Part shown: positions 17,800 through 29,679 of the stretch, in pieces
Layout: every line of letters begins with the position of its first letter
Position numbering within the stretch: position 1 is the stretch's first letter
NCBI RefSeq assembly: GCF_020085105.1
Contig: NC_058056.1
Coordinates: forward strand, 16,797,429-16,861,428
Length of the DNA stretch: 64,000 nt
Origin: Siniperca chuatsi
Taxonomy: Eukaryota; Chordata; Actinopteri; Centrarchiformes; Sinipercidae
Direction: 5' to 3'
The notes under the pieces: model-generated
The model's database searches: none
The model's input: only the letters and a program-made list of their open reading frames with translations
Told to the model about the DNA's origin: nothing
Program-made: the position numbers and the translations under genes

Positions 17800-19451
17800 A
17801 GGTAGAGTTAAGTCGAGTGTTTGAGCAAGTGCATCACTATTTCATACACGGAGAAGACTGCCCATGTAGACGGGGGAAGGCTTGCATGCAGTTGAGACTC
17901 AGGCCCTTTAGGAAGACACTAAGCCCCTCAGGGCGTACTCTATCTGCGATACAGTGGAAAAAGCCTCGGTACCTTCGCTCACCAATCCAGTCCATCTGGA
18001 GACGAGCTTTGATCAGGCTCATATAATTTACAGGTAAGTTGTGTTTGGATTGAACTGGTTGGCTCTGTCCCGGGGTCGACAGCTGTTCACAGATGATATG
18101 AGAAGTAGAAAGAAAGCTGGCAAAGAAGGGTCCATCTCTCAGAGCCAACCAGGTTCTGGGGCTTCTGCTGTGAATTTCGAATAGGCAACCCTCTGACACT
18201 GCAGACGCACCTTCACCATGTCAGCTGTGGACACCAATAAAACCTGAGAAAAATAAATGACGCTGTTGGAGTATTTGACAATTAAAGATATGGATTCCAT
18301 CTGAAATTTTAAACTCCTACAAGTCAGCATAACAGTGCATGTCAACATTGTTCCAGGATTTAAAAAACAGAATACATCAATGACACTAGACAGGTTTTGG
18401 CCTCTTTGCTTTGGTTGTTTTGTGTGTTGGAAATTAGCCTTCAGTCATTCAAAGGGTGGACGTGTAAAAGTCTCTTAAGGGCTGTAAAAACTTAAATGTG
18501 TTTGCTTCACGTGAGACGTGCTTCAAAAGAAAACACTAAATACATGTGTGCAAATGTCGTGTTTAAGAAACATTTGAATTATTCTCAGCTGCTACTCAAT
18601 ATAAGACATCAGTGTGACAGTGTTATCGTATATTCAGTTCAATAAATACTTTTTTTTTTTTTAAAGCACCTGTGCAATTCCTCCAGTCAGGCCTGAGAGG
18701 AAGACGTCACGCTTGGCAGGCCCGGCATCAGCGCTCCAATGCCAAAGTTTACAGAGATACTGAAGGGCATTCCTTTAGGTCCCGAACGCCACAGAGACGC
18801 TGAGGGACTCAGCTGTGACTGGCATCGCCATGGCCTTGTAGAAACCATACACCTAAGAGAAGACAGGCTTAAGCACAGCGAGCTCAATAATAATTGGATG
18901 ATAGTGTTCCAGATGTGTGTTTATGTGGGTAGGTGGTGGGATTGCAGGCAGAGTTCACCATGATTACTGTTTGTCAATACTATAGACACACAAAGTTCAA
19001 ACTATGCTGCAGAAGTGAAAAAGCAAGTGTCACTGACCATATGTGACAGTTTAAGGCACTCAACCCCTCATTCTTCTATGTTGAACGGATACAATGTCAA
19101 ATTCCTCTGTGCATGCTTTGAATGTTCACCAAAGAGTTTATAAAGGAGAAAAAGATGGTCCATTGAATGTCAAATTTCTAAGACGCATGAGTCATCAAGC
19201 AGCAGTAAGGACTGTGTGTATTCAGCTATACCTTTACAGTGTCAAAAGGGTACCCAACTACAACACCAGATGCTCCTGCAAACACAAGCGTCAGATCAGA
19301 TGATAAACACACAGCCTGACAGTACAAGTCAGCCAACAACACAAATATAAGCTGTAAAAAATGAAAAACATTAAATTGTCATTTCCTTTAGCCAAAGTTC
19401 AACCTTTAAAAATGTTATCATACCTCCTGCAGATCCAGCAATAAGATCCCT
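17800..19451 (-). pseudogene. slc25a47: slc25a47-like mitochondrial carrier, pseudogene
   Basis: Fragments of a SLC25A47-type carrier lie in the order of the intact gene. Exon 1 (19424-19451) encodes DLIAGSAGG, but the expected initiator ATG is AGG. Exon 2 (19232-19275) encodes GASGVVVGYPFDTVK. A further exon (18670-18852) encodes VYGFYKAMAMPVTAES, then an in-frame TAA at 18775-18777 where a Tyr codon is expected (GT-stop-RNALQYLCK), then AKRDVFLSGLTGGIAQV. The next piece starts at 18243 (LLVSTADMVKVRLQCQ) and runs to LRDGPFFASFL, but lacks about 25 residues including the YRG segment. The last piece (IKARLQMDW, RRYRGFFHCIADRV, VFLKGLSLNCMQAFP) lacks the loop before it and has two extra bases (C run 17872-17876, G run 17861-17863) that break the frame before YEIVMHLLKH. 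No single transcript could give a full carrier. Position between slc25a29 and wars1 fits slc25a47. Confidence 0.85.
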
Positions 19452-20513
19452 TCTTCTTATGCTTTGCTAGCAACCAACTCACTGTTACTAAATACCCCAA
19501 ATTACCACCTCATATGCACCCATTGTCAGTATATAATTTGTAGAGTCTGAAAATGTCTAACAAACGTTTTTTCACGTTTTCAAGTTAAAAGTTAGTGTAA
19601 ATGAGCTCTCACAGAGCTCCAAAGCTGGCTGTATTACGGCCCCATGACATGATCTAAAACATCAAAACAAGGGGTGTGCACATGCATGTGGTGTTGTATT
19701 ATTACACTTTGGTGTCGAAACAACCGTTTTTGAAATTAACGTTTTGTGTTCCCAGTTATTGGTGTCCCAAAGAGCCTAATGGACCAACATCTAAAGTGGA
19801 AATAAGTCAAATGTATTTTAAACAATATCATATTATACTTGTATATAATACACTTTAATGATGAACACATATACTTATTTTTGGTTTTGTATTAGATTCA
19901 TGGGTGGATTAACCTGTGAGGAGGCCCCCCATCCCTCCCACTCTCTGAGCTTTGTGTACAGTTTTTCTAGTATAGAAAAACTTTGATTTGCTGTGTGGCA
20001 ATTTAATTCATCACATTCATTTAGGAATATGGAACAAAACTGAATTAATGAAGGCCTTAAAGCTAGATTTAGACATGACAGGACCCATGCACTTAAGGCC
20101 CTTATTGCTGTATGTAATTTAGTGTGTGTAAGTGGTGAATATTAATAATAATACATTTTCAATTTAATTAGCTCTAAACAGGTGACACACAGTAAGAGTG
20201 GAGCCTTCGGGGCCCCTGGAGTGCTGGGATTATCCCTGAGGCAATTGCCCTCTTTTCCTAGCTAGTAATCCAGTTTTAGATTCCTTAATTGTTTTGTCTC
20301 TATAATGTATATGGAGGAGAGAGAGCATGCTTTACAGCCATTACATACTACAAACTATGCACTCAAAATGACCATAGAGGGACTTCAGATATCTGTTGCA
20401 GGGCTGTTTTATTATATTGCACCACACTGCACAGGTGTCTGATGCTATATCCTCAACTTGGCACAATACACTGTACATGGCTTCCTAATCACCCTGTTGA
20501 AGTATCCTAGTTG
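19452..20513. other. Intergenic DNA with repeat-like stretches
   Basis: No gene was recognised. A segment at about 19,890-20,270, with 'gtgaggaggcccccc' and 'cggggcccctggagtgctgg', looks like an old transposon remnant, but I cannot name it. Confidence 0.35.
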
Positions 20514-21364
20514 CAGCGGTGGTACTCACATATACAGTCTATGGTGGTATTTGTACTTTACTTCTTTTCATGCCCTTTCTACTTCTACTCCGCTACATTT
20601 CAGAGGGAAATATTGTACTTTTTACTTCAATACAATTATTTGACAACTTTAGTTACTAGTTAATTTACAATAAAAAAAATTTTGCATACAAAACATAGGA
20701 ATAAGACAGTGTAGTCCCTCATTCGTCCAGGAGTGTTCCATTGTAGAAAAGGTTTCAGTCGTAGTCATCTGGACAATGTTTTCAGAATCAAGACGTTTCG
20801 GCTCCCATCCGGAAGTCATTCTCAATTGTGAAAATGGTCTGAGAACTCAGAAATTTGAGCTACTCTGTGTTGCTTAAGCCCTGCCCTCAGGGAGGAGTCT
20901 TCCTGAGTGTATGCTGTTTACCCTGCCTAGTTTCACCTGAAACTAACCTTCTTTTGTTTCCATGATGGCCCAGTAATCAGGCCTATTGTTTTCTGGCTGC
21001 ACCTCCCTCATCACAAGAAAGTGCAGCAGATTACATAATGAAAATAATCATTAGTTACAGTCCAATACAAAAGAGTTCAAAATGAGCTCCACCTCAACCA
21101 ACTACAACAGTAAAATGCTGCTTTTACACAAATGCACAAGTTACAGTAATCTAATGCTATAACATATATTAGTATAAGTCACAGGGGATAGTTTTAGTAT
21201 TTTTAGTACTTTTATTTATAATACTCTTAGTACATTTTCCTGACTATACTTAAATGCTTTTAAGTAACATTTTCAATGCAGGACTTTGTAACAGGGTATT
21301 TTTACAGTGTGGTATTAGTACTAAGTAGTTAAGTAAAGGATCTGAATACTTCCTCCACCATTGC
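20514..21364 (+). mobile_element. Non-autonomous TIR-type repeat, copy 1, interrupted
   Basis: The left part begins 'cagcggtggta' and contains 'cttctactccgctacatttc', 'gagggaaatattgtac' and 'ttacatacaaaaca'-like sequence. The right part contains 'gctccacctcaaccaactac' and ends 'aaaggatctgaatacttcct' then 'ccaccattgc'. The ends resemble an inverted pair CAGTGGTGGAA / TTCCACCACTG that I remember from percomorph repeats. A second copy at 41,758-42,160 carries the same landmarks in the same order without the interruption. About 315 bp of foreign sequence sits inside (next entry). Confidence 0.6.
20705..21020. mobile_element. Insertion nested in the TIR-type repeat
   Basis: This block has no counterpart in the second copy of the host repeat at 41,758-42,160, so it is best read as a later insertion. 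It contains 'caagacgtttcggctcccat' and 'ccggaagtcattctcaattg'. On the minus strand the first part reads GGATGGGAGCCGAAACGTC, a word I associate with dispersed teleost retroelements. The family is not assigned and the ends are approximate. Confidence 0.45.
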
Positions 21365-21459
21365 CTAGTTGGAGACTCATGCAAGCTGATGACGACCCCC
21401 ACGATAACGCTGTTGATTTTGACGGTGGGGACGACCAGCAGTGATAGTTTCAAACTCTC

Positions 21460-21944
21460 CACTGCTGCTCCACCCGGCAGCAGCCAATGGGTGTGAGGGG
21501 CGGACAGTACACGCTAGGGGAGTTGTCTACTTCCAAGTAATCTGATTGGGCCACCTTAAAAAAGGGCAAATACGCTTCTTCTTTACTTTGAACCCCGCCC
21601 CGCCTCCACCTGCCGTACAGAAATAGAAAAGGTTTGGCATGAAAGAGCAGCATTTGTGGTAGTGAGAGTGAGGACAAATCACAGTCACAGTTTCAGCCAG
21701 GCACCAGGCACCAGGCTCAGAGTCCGTGTGGTTGACATTAGCTGGAGGAAATCGTTATCTTCCGTTTGCTCAGCATCAGCAACGTCTGAAACCCACATTT
21801 CGGAAAGAGCTAACCAGCTTGGCTGAACACCAAGCCGGACATACCCAAGTTCAGACAGGTTCCAGACAACAATTATAACAAAGTAGTTACCAAGAGCTTG
21901 TGAAGCTTAGCTTGACAAATTCCGGCCGTTAGACTTTTGAGGGA
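21460..21944 (+). promoter_or_regulatory. slc25a29 promoter and 5' UTR
   Basis: A CCAAT box lies at 21,484-21,488, an inverted one (ATTGG) at 21,545-21,549, a GC box (GGGGCGG) at 21,497-21,503 and a GC-rich 'ccgccccgcctccacc' stretch near 21,596-21,611. No TATA box was seen, which fits a housekeeping promoter. Transcription probably starts between about 21,560 and 21,750, leaving a 5' UTR of 200-400 nt before the ATG at 21,945. Confidence 0.55.
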
Positions 21945-24900
21945 ATGGCATTGGACTTCGCTGCGGGTTGCATAGGAGGTAAGTAAGTATTGACGTTAGC
22001 TAGCCACGTTAGCCAGGTAAATAAGTTGAAGCTAACGATTAGCATTTGCATACTTTCCTTTTTTTCCGTCGTCAAGCAACGCGTGGACAGCTCAAGCTGC
22101 AAAGTTAGTGATTTGTCCCCAGCTGCCACGTATGAGAAACATTATAAACAAACAAGAATGACAAAATAGAGACTCAAAATCCAAGGTGTTTTTTCCTAAA
22201 CGTGGAAATCCCCCAAGTTCGTGAAGTTACATTCCATACCTGTAACTCACACGCAGGGAATCTGTGTTGCCATTAAGGAAATAGCTTCGTGGAAATTCAA
22301 TTTACACACGTCCAGCTAACCGAAAATGAAAATGAAGGTGGGGGGCAGTTTCGTTTTATAGTGTCAAAACATTACTACAATTATTGGAGTCATCTTTTCT
22401 CAGGATTGTTATCTCTCCTCCATCCTGCATTGTGAAATAACTCTCACCATTCCTAGGGAGTAACCCTCTAGAGAAAAAGGATACCGAAAGTCAGCTGAGT
22501 TTCTGTTTGAGTGGAGGTGGGCCTGTGAAGCCTCACCCTAAACCCTTGGGAGTCTTGTCAGCTGTTTTGTCTTTTCCCAATGCCAGGTCTTCATGGACTT
22601 CAGTACCCCAGATAGTCTCACTTTAGAGCACAGGCCCTGATGTGATAAAGGTTTTGTCCAGAGATCTGGTCTAAGTTTTTTTTGCCTTTACTGTAAATTG
22701 AGAGACTGGGGTTGAATTTTCATTTTAATTAAGCAGATCTTCATTTTACATGAAGAGGACTGCTAATTGCAGTAATTTATTTCTAGATACCAGGTGCAGA
22801 AATCTCATTTGTGCTCATCAAATTCATCAATATTTTTGTTATTCATTCACTGATTCATGTATGCCAAAACATCCAATCCAAAGTAATAACAGGAGGTGTA
22901 TGTATAATTTGAAACCATAAACTCCAGACTAGAACATTAGGACTGCAATACACTTTTATGAACATCCCTGCAATAGTGCTACAACACCATTAGAATAATT
23001 TGATTGAAAAGCTTTTTGTATTCCACTGTTTATATTCAACGTTACTATATCAGTCATGACATATAATGGATATGTAAGGTTAACCATCACACAGCATTTG
23101 ATGATTGCTTCTAATTCAGTGACATCACTATCATGAGTGCACTTACTGCGAGTACACAGACTCTACTGAAGTGCCCAGTATTAGTGGTTAATCAGTTAAA
23201 GCCAGCAGAGTGTGTGCATAAGTTTTCAGGTCATGGACAAGGTTGCAGACGTGTGGGGAGGGTGGATATGATTGATTACGAAACTGAAATTATAGTTTCC
23301 CTTATTTTTAAATTATAGTCATATCAATAATAACATGCTGTCTTTTTACAATGTAGTATGAGTGTGTTACATTTGAAGAGTAGACACCTCTGATGATTGA
23401 ATACTGTTGTACAATGGCTTTTTGGCTCATTGGCATAAGTCAAGGACAGGGCACCGTTAAGCTGTGGTCACAGGGTACAGTGCAGTGACCAGCTGATTAC
23501 TTTCTCAGTCTCAGGGGGACGGGCTGTTTGCTGTTGCGAGATGAGCCACCTGATCATAAGCCATTTTCTTTTCCCAAAATTAAACCGTATTTGCAATGCG
23601 TCTGTGATTAATCGATAATTAAGTTACATTGTATCCGTACCATATAGCTTTAGGCGTGCCAAGAAGACAATGACTGATAATTAATTCATTGGTATTTTCT
23701 AACATGATTTTAAATCCCGTCTCTTGTTTTTCAGGCGCTGCTGGTGTTTTGGTCGGACATCCATTTGACACTGTGAAGGTGGGTGTCTTTTCCATCCTCT
23801 TCACTATTTACTCATGTTAGGCAATGACATGATTCAGTCAGTCCACTCTGTTGGCAGCCTGAATTTAAATCCAGATAACCTAATGTTACACAGTCAGCCT
23901 ACAATAGGACAATGAGGTAACTGAACTAGAGGAATGGGCCATCTGATTTCTGTAGGTATGTTATTAGGACAAAGATATTTTTCGAACTGTTAAAGACATA
24001 TAATTTCATTTTATCTATGTAGATCATGTTTTCTGTCATGTGTATTTCTTTATTTCTAGACAGATCATTTTATACACGTGCCTTCAAAATTCCCCCTTAA
24101 ATGTCTTATGTCTTAAAAGTATCTATAAAGTATAGAGTAACACCTCCAACAGATTGTAAAAGAGATAACTTTATATTGTTGTCCAGAAAACGAGTTAGCA
24201 GTATTGTTCCACATCCATAGTTACTTGTATGCTTAGCTTTTTATCAGTGTACAAAGAAGTTAAGAACAGCCACCACTTACATACATAGAGAGATGGTGAA
24301 TGGTTTGGTTGTAGCTCTTTTATGCGTTGCTTTCAATGTCATTTCTCCTTGAGCCGGTGTCTGGGGAGGCTGTCTTTAACAGCAGCAGTGTCACTGTGTT
24401 GTAGATGAGAGAGAGAAATAAACAACCTCTCCATGGAAATGTGACCTAGTAAGTATGGTCAAGGTCTTTTTTTTTTTCCCTCTCACCCAATGTCTTGTCT
24501 TGAGCTATAGAAATAGAAAAAAGCGCAGAAGACATTTTCTTTTGTACAACTTCATTCTCGGTAAATTTTCCCTCATGTTGCACCCCCTAAGCATCCTTTT
24601 TTTTTTTTTTTTACCCCGAAAAGAACCATTTCAAAGCACTGTTGCCTGCTTGTTTCCCATTAAACCTGTATTACAGTATGTGGTTTATAGTTGTTGTGGC
24701 GGCCGTCTTTGGCCTTAGCACTCTGTTATACGATTCTAATATGAGGGCTGTCATCCACAGGTGAGGCTTCAAGTTCAAAATGTAGACAAACCTCTGTACC
24801 GTGGGACATATCACTGCTTCCAGTCAATCATACGCCAGGAGTCGGTAAGCTTCTGTTTGTTCTGTGTTTGCCTGTCAATGTTTTACTGCTTTTTATATCA

Positions 24901-26963
24901 AAATTGTCTTAGGCTGCATTTAAAAAATGCCATGTCATAAGTAATGTGTGTAGCTTTCGCCATGTGCTGCTTACTATGCCAATGTGGAGAATGGTAACTG
25001 CTGCTCTAATAAATGTGTCCAGTTACAGTTCCATCTCTAAACACAGGCATCAGCCAGCATGTTCCTAACATGGGGTGAAAGGGGGAGGTGGTGTGTCTGT
25101 TAGCCAGGGTCAGTGAGGACCTTATTCCTTCATGGGCTAAATAAAGCTTTGGACAACGTGCCATTTGAGCTAAGTGGAGTATGCTCAGTCTCAGTGAATT
25201 CCTCATGGCTGTTTGACGTGGAGGTATTGGATTGTATTCCCCTTAACATTACAATATTAAAATGTGAAAGTTTACTTCCTGCTCTTTGTTTATTTAGCTG
25301 CCATAATAGATTTATTTGACAGATGTCAATATTGGCACATTATAATTGTTGGGGCTAAAAGGGATCAGCAGACTAGAGAAGAATATTTCACTGTTTGAAT
25401 GTTTTTGTTTTAGCATTATTAGTATGGTTTCGTAATTTTCAACTTTTCTGAGAGCTGTTCCTCTCTTGTTACTGTGACTGGAAATACAAGCAAAGCTGCT
25501 GTTAATAACTGTTAATTTTTACAGTACAAAGACAATCTTTTTTGATAGTTTTAGGGGATTTTGGAGCTTTTTTTTTTTTTTTTTTACAAATGTTTCAAGA
25601 TTATCGTGCTCTGCACCCTGTATCATAAATCAAACCAAATTGTGAGTTGACTGTATTGTTACACCAATTTGTGTGCATTAATTATTAATTTGTGAACACA
25701 AAATAGTAATGTGTTCCCTCAGATTAATATTTGTGTACATTAATTCATAGAACAAAAACAATGTCTATTTAGATTGTCCATAAGCTGACAACTTTCTTTA
25801 TCTTGCAATGCATTACACAGAGAGTAGTGAGGAGACCAGGACAACTGTAATGATTGCTATTAATTTTAGAGAATGAATCAAGTTTTTTTGAGGACGCATC
25901 TACATTAAAACACAGCTACTAGCCTGTCATTAATGCAGGCTGTCACTGCTCCTCTCTCATTGATTTGACTGACCACAACATTCATTAACTTTCATTCCCT
26001 CTGCTACAAAATGAGTTTAATTTGAAGAATTTAAGTGATTTTAAGGGAGTCATTCAATAATTAAAGGGTACAAATGATTAAATTCTAGGAATTAATTACT
26101 AATTTGTTCCCAAGTGCACAAATGATCAAAAACTTAACTGCCTGCAATGGTGTTTCCTCAGTGGTCCCAGTAATCTGTCTTTGTGTCTGTAGATGCTCGG
26201 TCTGTACAAAGGCATCGGCTCTCCAATGATGGGCCTGACCTTCATCAATGCCATAGTTTTTGGTGTCCAGGGCAACGCCATGCGCAAACTTGGCCGCGAC
26301 ACACCTCTCAACCAGTTCCTGGCTGGAGCCTCTGCTGGAGCCATCCAGTGTGTCATTTGCTGCCCAATGGAGCTGGCCAAGACACGCATGCAGCTGCAAG
26401 GGACTGGAGAGAAGAAGTCAAAGAGGAAGTTGTATAAGAACTCCCTGGACTGTCTGGTGAGAATCTACAATAAGGAGGGAATCCGAGGTATCAATCGCGG
26501 CATGGTGACCACCCTGCTGCGTGAGACGCCTGGTTTCGGTGTGTACTTTCTCGCTTATGACGTGTTGACACGTTCCCTGGGCTGTGAGCCAGAAGACCCT
26601 TACATGATCCCCAAGCTGTTGTTTGCTGGTGGAATGTCTGGCATCGCTTCCTGGATCTCTACCTATCCCGTGGATGTGATCAAGTCGCGTCTTCAGGCGG
26701 ACGGGGTCGGCGGTGTCAACCAGTACAATGGCATCATGGACTGTGTCAGGCAGAGCTTACAGAAGGAGGGGTGGAGGGTGTTCTCGCGTGGACTCACGTC
26801 CACTTTGCTCCGCGCATTTCCAGTGAATGCAACCACATTTGCCACTGTGACTCTATTTTTATTGTACATGCGTGAGGGAGAAGAGTGTAGCATTGAGGAC
26901 TCTGAGCCACAGTCTGTCCAGCTGCAGCCTCTGAAGACACAGACACAGCCAACCAGCATGTAA
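21945..26963 (+). CDS. slc25a29: Mitochondrial basic amino acids transporter (SLC25A29)
   Basis: SLC25A29 is an inner-membrane carrier, known in mammals to move arginine, lysine and related basic amino acids (first reported as carnitine/acylcarnitine carrier-like). Coding exons are 21945-21978, 23735-23778, 24761-24844 and 26193-26963; phases agree and give 310 aa. The start MALDFAAGCIGG matches the vertebrate protein. Three carrier repeats carry their signatures: HPFDTVKVRLQ (PFDTVK at 21-26), CPMELAKTRMQ (PMELAK at 112-117) and YPVDVIKSRLQ (PVDVIK at 213-218). 'RETPGFGVYF' lies in the second repeat and 'RAFPVNATTFATVTLF' near the end of the third. The last exon holds 83% of the protein. The C-terminal tail after YMREGEE is variable and probably matrix- or intermembrane-facing. 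Nothing in it is broken. Confidence 0.96.
21979..26192 (+). other. slc25a29 introns
   Basis: There are three introns, 21979-23734, 23779-24760 and 24845-26192, with small coding exons between them. They hold poly-T tracts (about 24,466-24,476, 24,597-24,612 and 25,569-25,586) and AT-rich DNA. No RNA gene or further exon was seen. Confidence 0.7.
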
Positions 26964-27618
26964 GCTATTGTGCAGCAGTGAGCATTACTACAGTCAACAG
27001 CAAATCTATCGAGTATAGATGGAATTTGCATGCATGTAGGTCTATGGTGTCCATAATGAGAAAGGTGTACTGATCTTAGGTGAGCATCTGCCCATGGTGC
27101 TTCAGCAAAGTGACCACATGTAGTATTTAAATAATATATATTTTGAGATAAAAGCTGCACTTGTAAATATGGTCTGTTTTTTTTTAAGTCCTTGGTTTTG
27201 TACACATTTTCTTTTGAGTTTTAAGTAATTTAGGAAGCTTGAAGGTTGTAGCCTACTGTACAGTTACAGATGTTCCTAAAATTTAGAATCAAAGAAATGC
27301 TTCAGGTCAAAATGGATTATGTTTGGAATTCATATTAACAACCAGTCTCCACTATTAGACATGCCTAGAGCATTCATTGACAGTTATTGATTACCAAACA
27401 GTCTACAACGTTTTTACTGTTCCTTTGTGCAAACTTCCATCAGTGAAATTAATGCGATTTTAAAGATTTAATGTATTAATTTTAAGCGGGTTAACCAATC
27501 CATCATAATCTCGCCATGTCCAGGTCAAGGTCCTTGTTATTTTCCTCCATATGGTGTGAGCACACCATTTCAGCATCTTATCGTAACGGTTACAAATACA
27601 AAGAAAGCCTTGTACATG

Positions 27619-27657
27619 TAAATGTGCATGTATACGCTTTTTGTACATGCACATTTA
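27619..27657. repeat. 14-bp perfect inverted repeat (hairpin)
   Basis: The arms 'taaatgtgcatgta' (27,619-27,632) and 'tacatgcacattta' (27,644-27,657) are exact reverse complements around an 11-nt loop. The stem can be lengthened outward by four pairs ('acat') if one or two bases bulge. It lies in the probable slc25a29 3' UTR. Confidence 0.85.
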
Positions 27658-28596
27658 TGTGGATATTGTTGTATTCTTTTTCTGAGGTTACAACTGTGGT
27701 TAAACTTTGCTATGAGAAGTCCTAGGAATTTGAGGAAGTTGTGGATGCTGTCTGAAGTTTTAATCAAGTGTGAGGTTACAACTGTCATCTTTTTATTTCA
27801 GTTCTTTCTCTACTTTAATAATCTGCATTAGATTCTGAAGTTCATAATGAAAATCTTACAGGCTCAGACATTGGCCCATTGCAGTATGACATAAACATGG
27901 TTTAGAAAAAGTCAGATACAAAATAATCACGTGTGATAATTCCTTTTAAAAATGTTTAATTAAATGACACAATCATTGTCTAAAACCAAATCTGATGCAG
28001 TTTTTAATCTTTTTGTCTTGGACATCGTAGTGTCCAACAAAAGCACCTTATGGTATGATATTAAGCATATGTACAGTTAAAAAAGATTTTTGGGAATTAC
28101 ATTTTTTACTTTACAATAGATTTTATAGTTGTATTTGCCACTAATGCAAGATTCTGTTAGTGTCGAGCAAAACTGATGGCTTGTTAAAAGTGGGCTTTTT
28201 AAAATCCAAAATGTATTTTTAAACCTTCCGCTTCCTGTCAGTAGATGTGAAGCACAACGTTTAGCAGTCTCCACATGGGGGAAGTAGAAATAAAATTCAG
28301 CTTGTGGCTTGAAATGCCTGATGTGATTTTATTTTTTTTATTTTTTTATTTTGGGTAATGATTCTCTAAACATTTATGAACCTGTAATAACAATTGACAT
28401 TTTCAGACATTTGACCATCAGATGCAAGTGTTATTTTTGTGGGAAAGTCACTTGTCGAGGTTACTATTTTGCCAAAAAACAACAGATTTTGGTAATGCTC
28501 ACATTTAAGTCAAATGTTCAGTGCCAAAGATGGAACCAAACTATTTGCTATTCTGCTAATGGTTCTGTTGTCTTAAAGCCTCTAAATCAGACACAA

Positions 28597-28598
<2 letters not shown>

Positions 28599-28633
<35 letters not shown>
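28599..28633. repeat. Poly(T) tract, 35 nt
   Basis: This is an uninterrupted T run. On the minus strand it is a poly(A), but no element body with matching features was recognised next to it. Confidence 0.9.
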
Positions 28634-28636
<3 letters not shown>

Positions 28637-29344
28637 CCTTGGACAAACAAAATCTGGTTAGGACCCCTCTGCTTCCCCTCAGAATTAACCATTATAGGAC
28701 AGAGAGCACACACGTCAGTCATAATGTGACCTCTGTACTTTACCCAGTTGACAGCTAACTGAGTTAACAAATGCTTCACAGGTTTAAAATGTAAACTATT
28801 AACATGTCAAACACAGACACTGCAGGCTCCAAAATGCACTTGTAACACCTAACTGCAGGTGACACATGTATCAAAATAGCTGAAGCTACTACTTTCCTTA
28901 CGTGTAGATGGCACACATCTTCATTTCTACATCTGCAGTTCTAAACTGCTGCTGCTGTTACTTATCAGATGAGTGGTATATGTTAGACTGGGACTGCAGG
29001 GTCTCAAACTAAATAATAGACATAATATTGTACATACTGTGAATTTGGTGTTTTTTGTTTTCATGTCATCCTGTAAGTATAAAGGTGTGAAATCACTAGG
29101 CTTTAGATTTACCTTAATTACAATCCTGTATTTTCCTGTTTCAAGACTTCAGTTCTCTATTTTGTAATGGACATTCGTCTAGGTTTGTCTGACTGTACAG
29201 GTGGATAATGCATGATTGCCGATATCTTTGTAAAAGGGCTGCTTTAACTGTCTAATATTGCCTGTGTGTTCTGTACTTGTTTATGTAGAATATCTTGCAC
29301 CAAAGCAGCATGCACAATTATGTAGTTCTCTGAAAGAATGATGA

Positions 29345-29350
29345 AATAAA
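29345..29350 (+). promoter_or_regulatory. Poly(A) signal, probably slc25a29
   Basis: AATAAA followed within 30 nt by T-rich sequence, about 2.4 kb after the slc25a29 stop codon and before the convergent fancm 3' end. Confidence 0.5.
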
Positions 29351-29673
29351 AGCTACATTTTATTCTCATGTTTTCTGAAAGACACAATTCTTGGTACAGC
29401 AATCGCCCCAATATGTTAGATATTTATAAGTTTTAACACTTTAATGAGTTGCCAGAACCCAAATGGGACAAACGGGAGAATGACTGGATGAGTTGTTTTA
29501 AGTGAGTCAAGTAAGTGACCTTAGAGACATCCAGAAATGTTTAGTTAAAGACTGAACTCTAGTGGTTAGAGATGGGTATCACAGGTTTGACATACATTTG
29601 GCGCTTGGAGCAGACTCCTTCAAATCTTTCAAGGGGAACACAAAAGCACTTTGACAACAATGTACGAAAATAT

Positions 29674-29679
29674 TTTATT
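29674..29679 (-). promoter_or_regulatory. Poly(A) signal, probably fancm
   Basis: The plus-strand TTTATT reads AATAAA on the minus strand, about 560 nt after the fancm stop codon at 30,242. It faces the slc25a29 signal 325 bp away, so the two transcripts converge tail to tail. Confidence 0.5.

Larger units (their letters stand above)
26964..29370 (+). other. slc25a29 3' UTR, possibly 2.4 kb
   Basis: There is no coding sequence. A good poly(A) signal, AATAAA at 29,345-29,350, is followed by a T-rich stretch; an earlier AATAAA near 28,290 could end a shorter form. The interval holds a hairpin (27,619-27,657) and a 35-nt T run (28,599-28,633). Confidence 0.5.

Noticed and set aside
28351-28635. 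94-codon open frame ending in a run of Phe
   Set aside because: The Phe run is the poly(T) tract; the frame has no start context or homology and lies in a 3' UTR.
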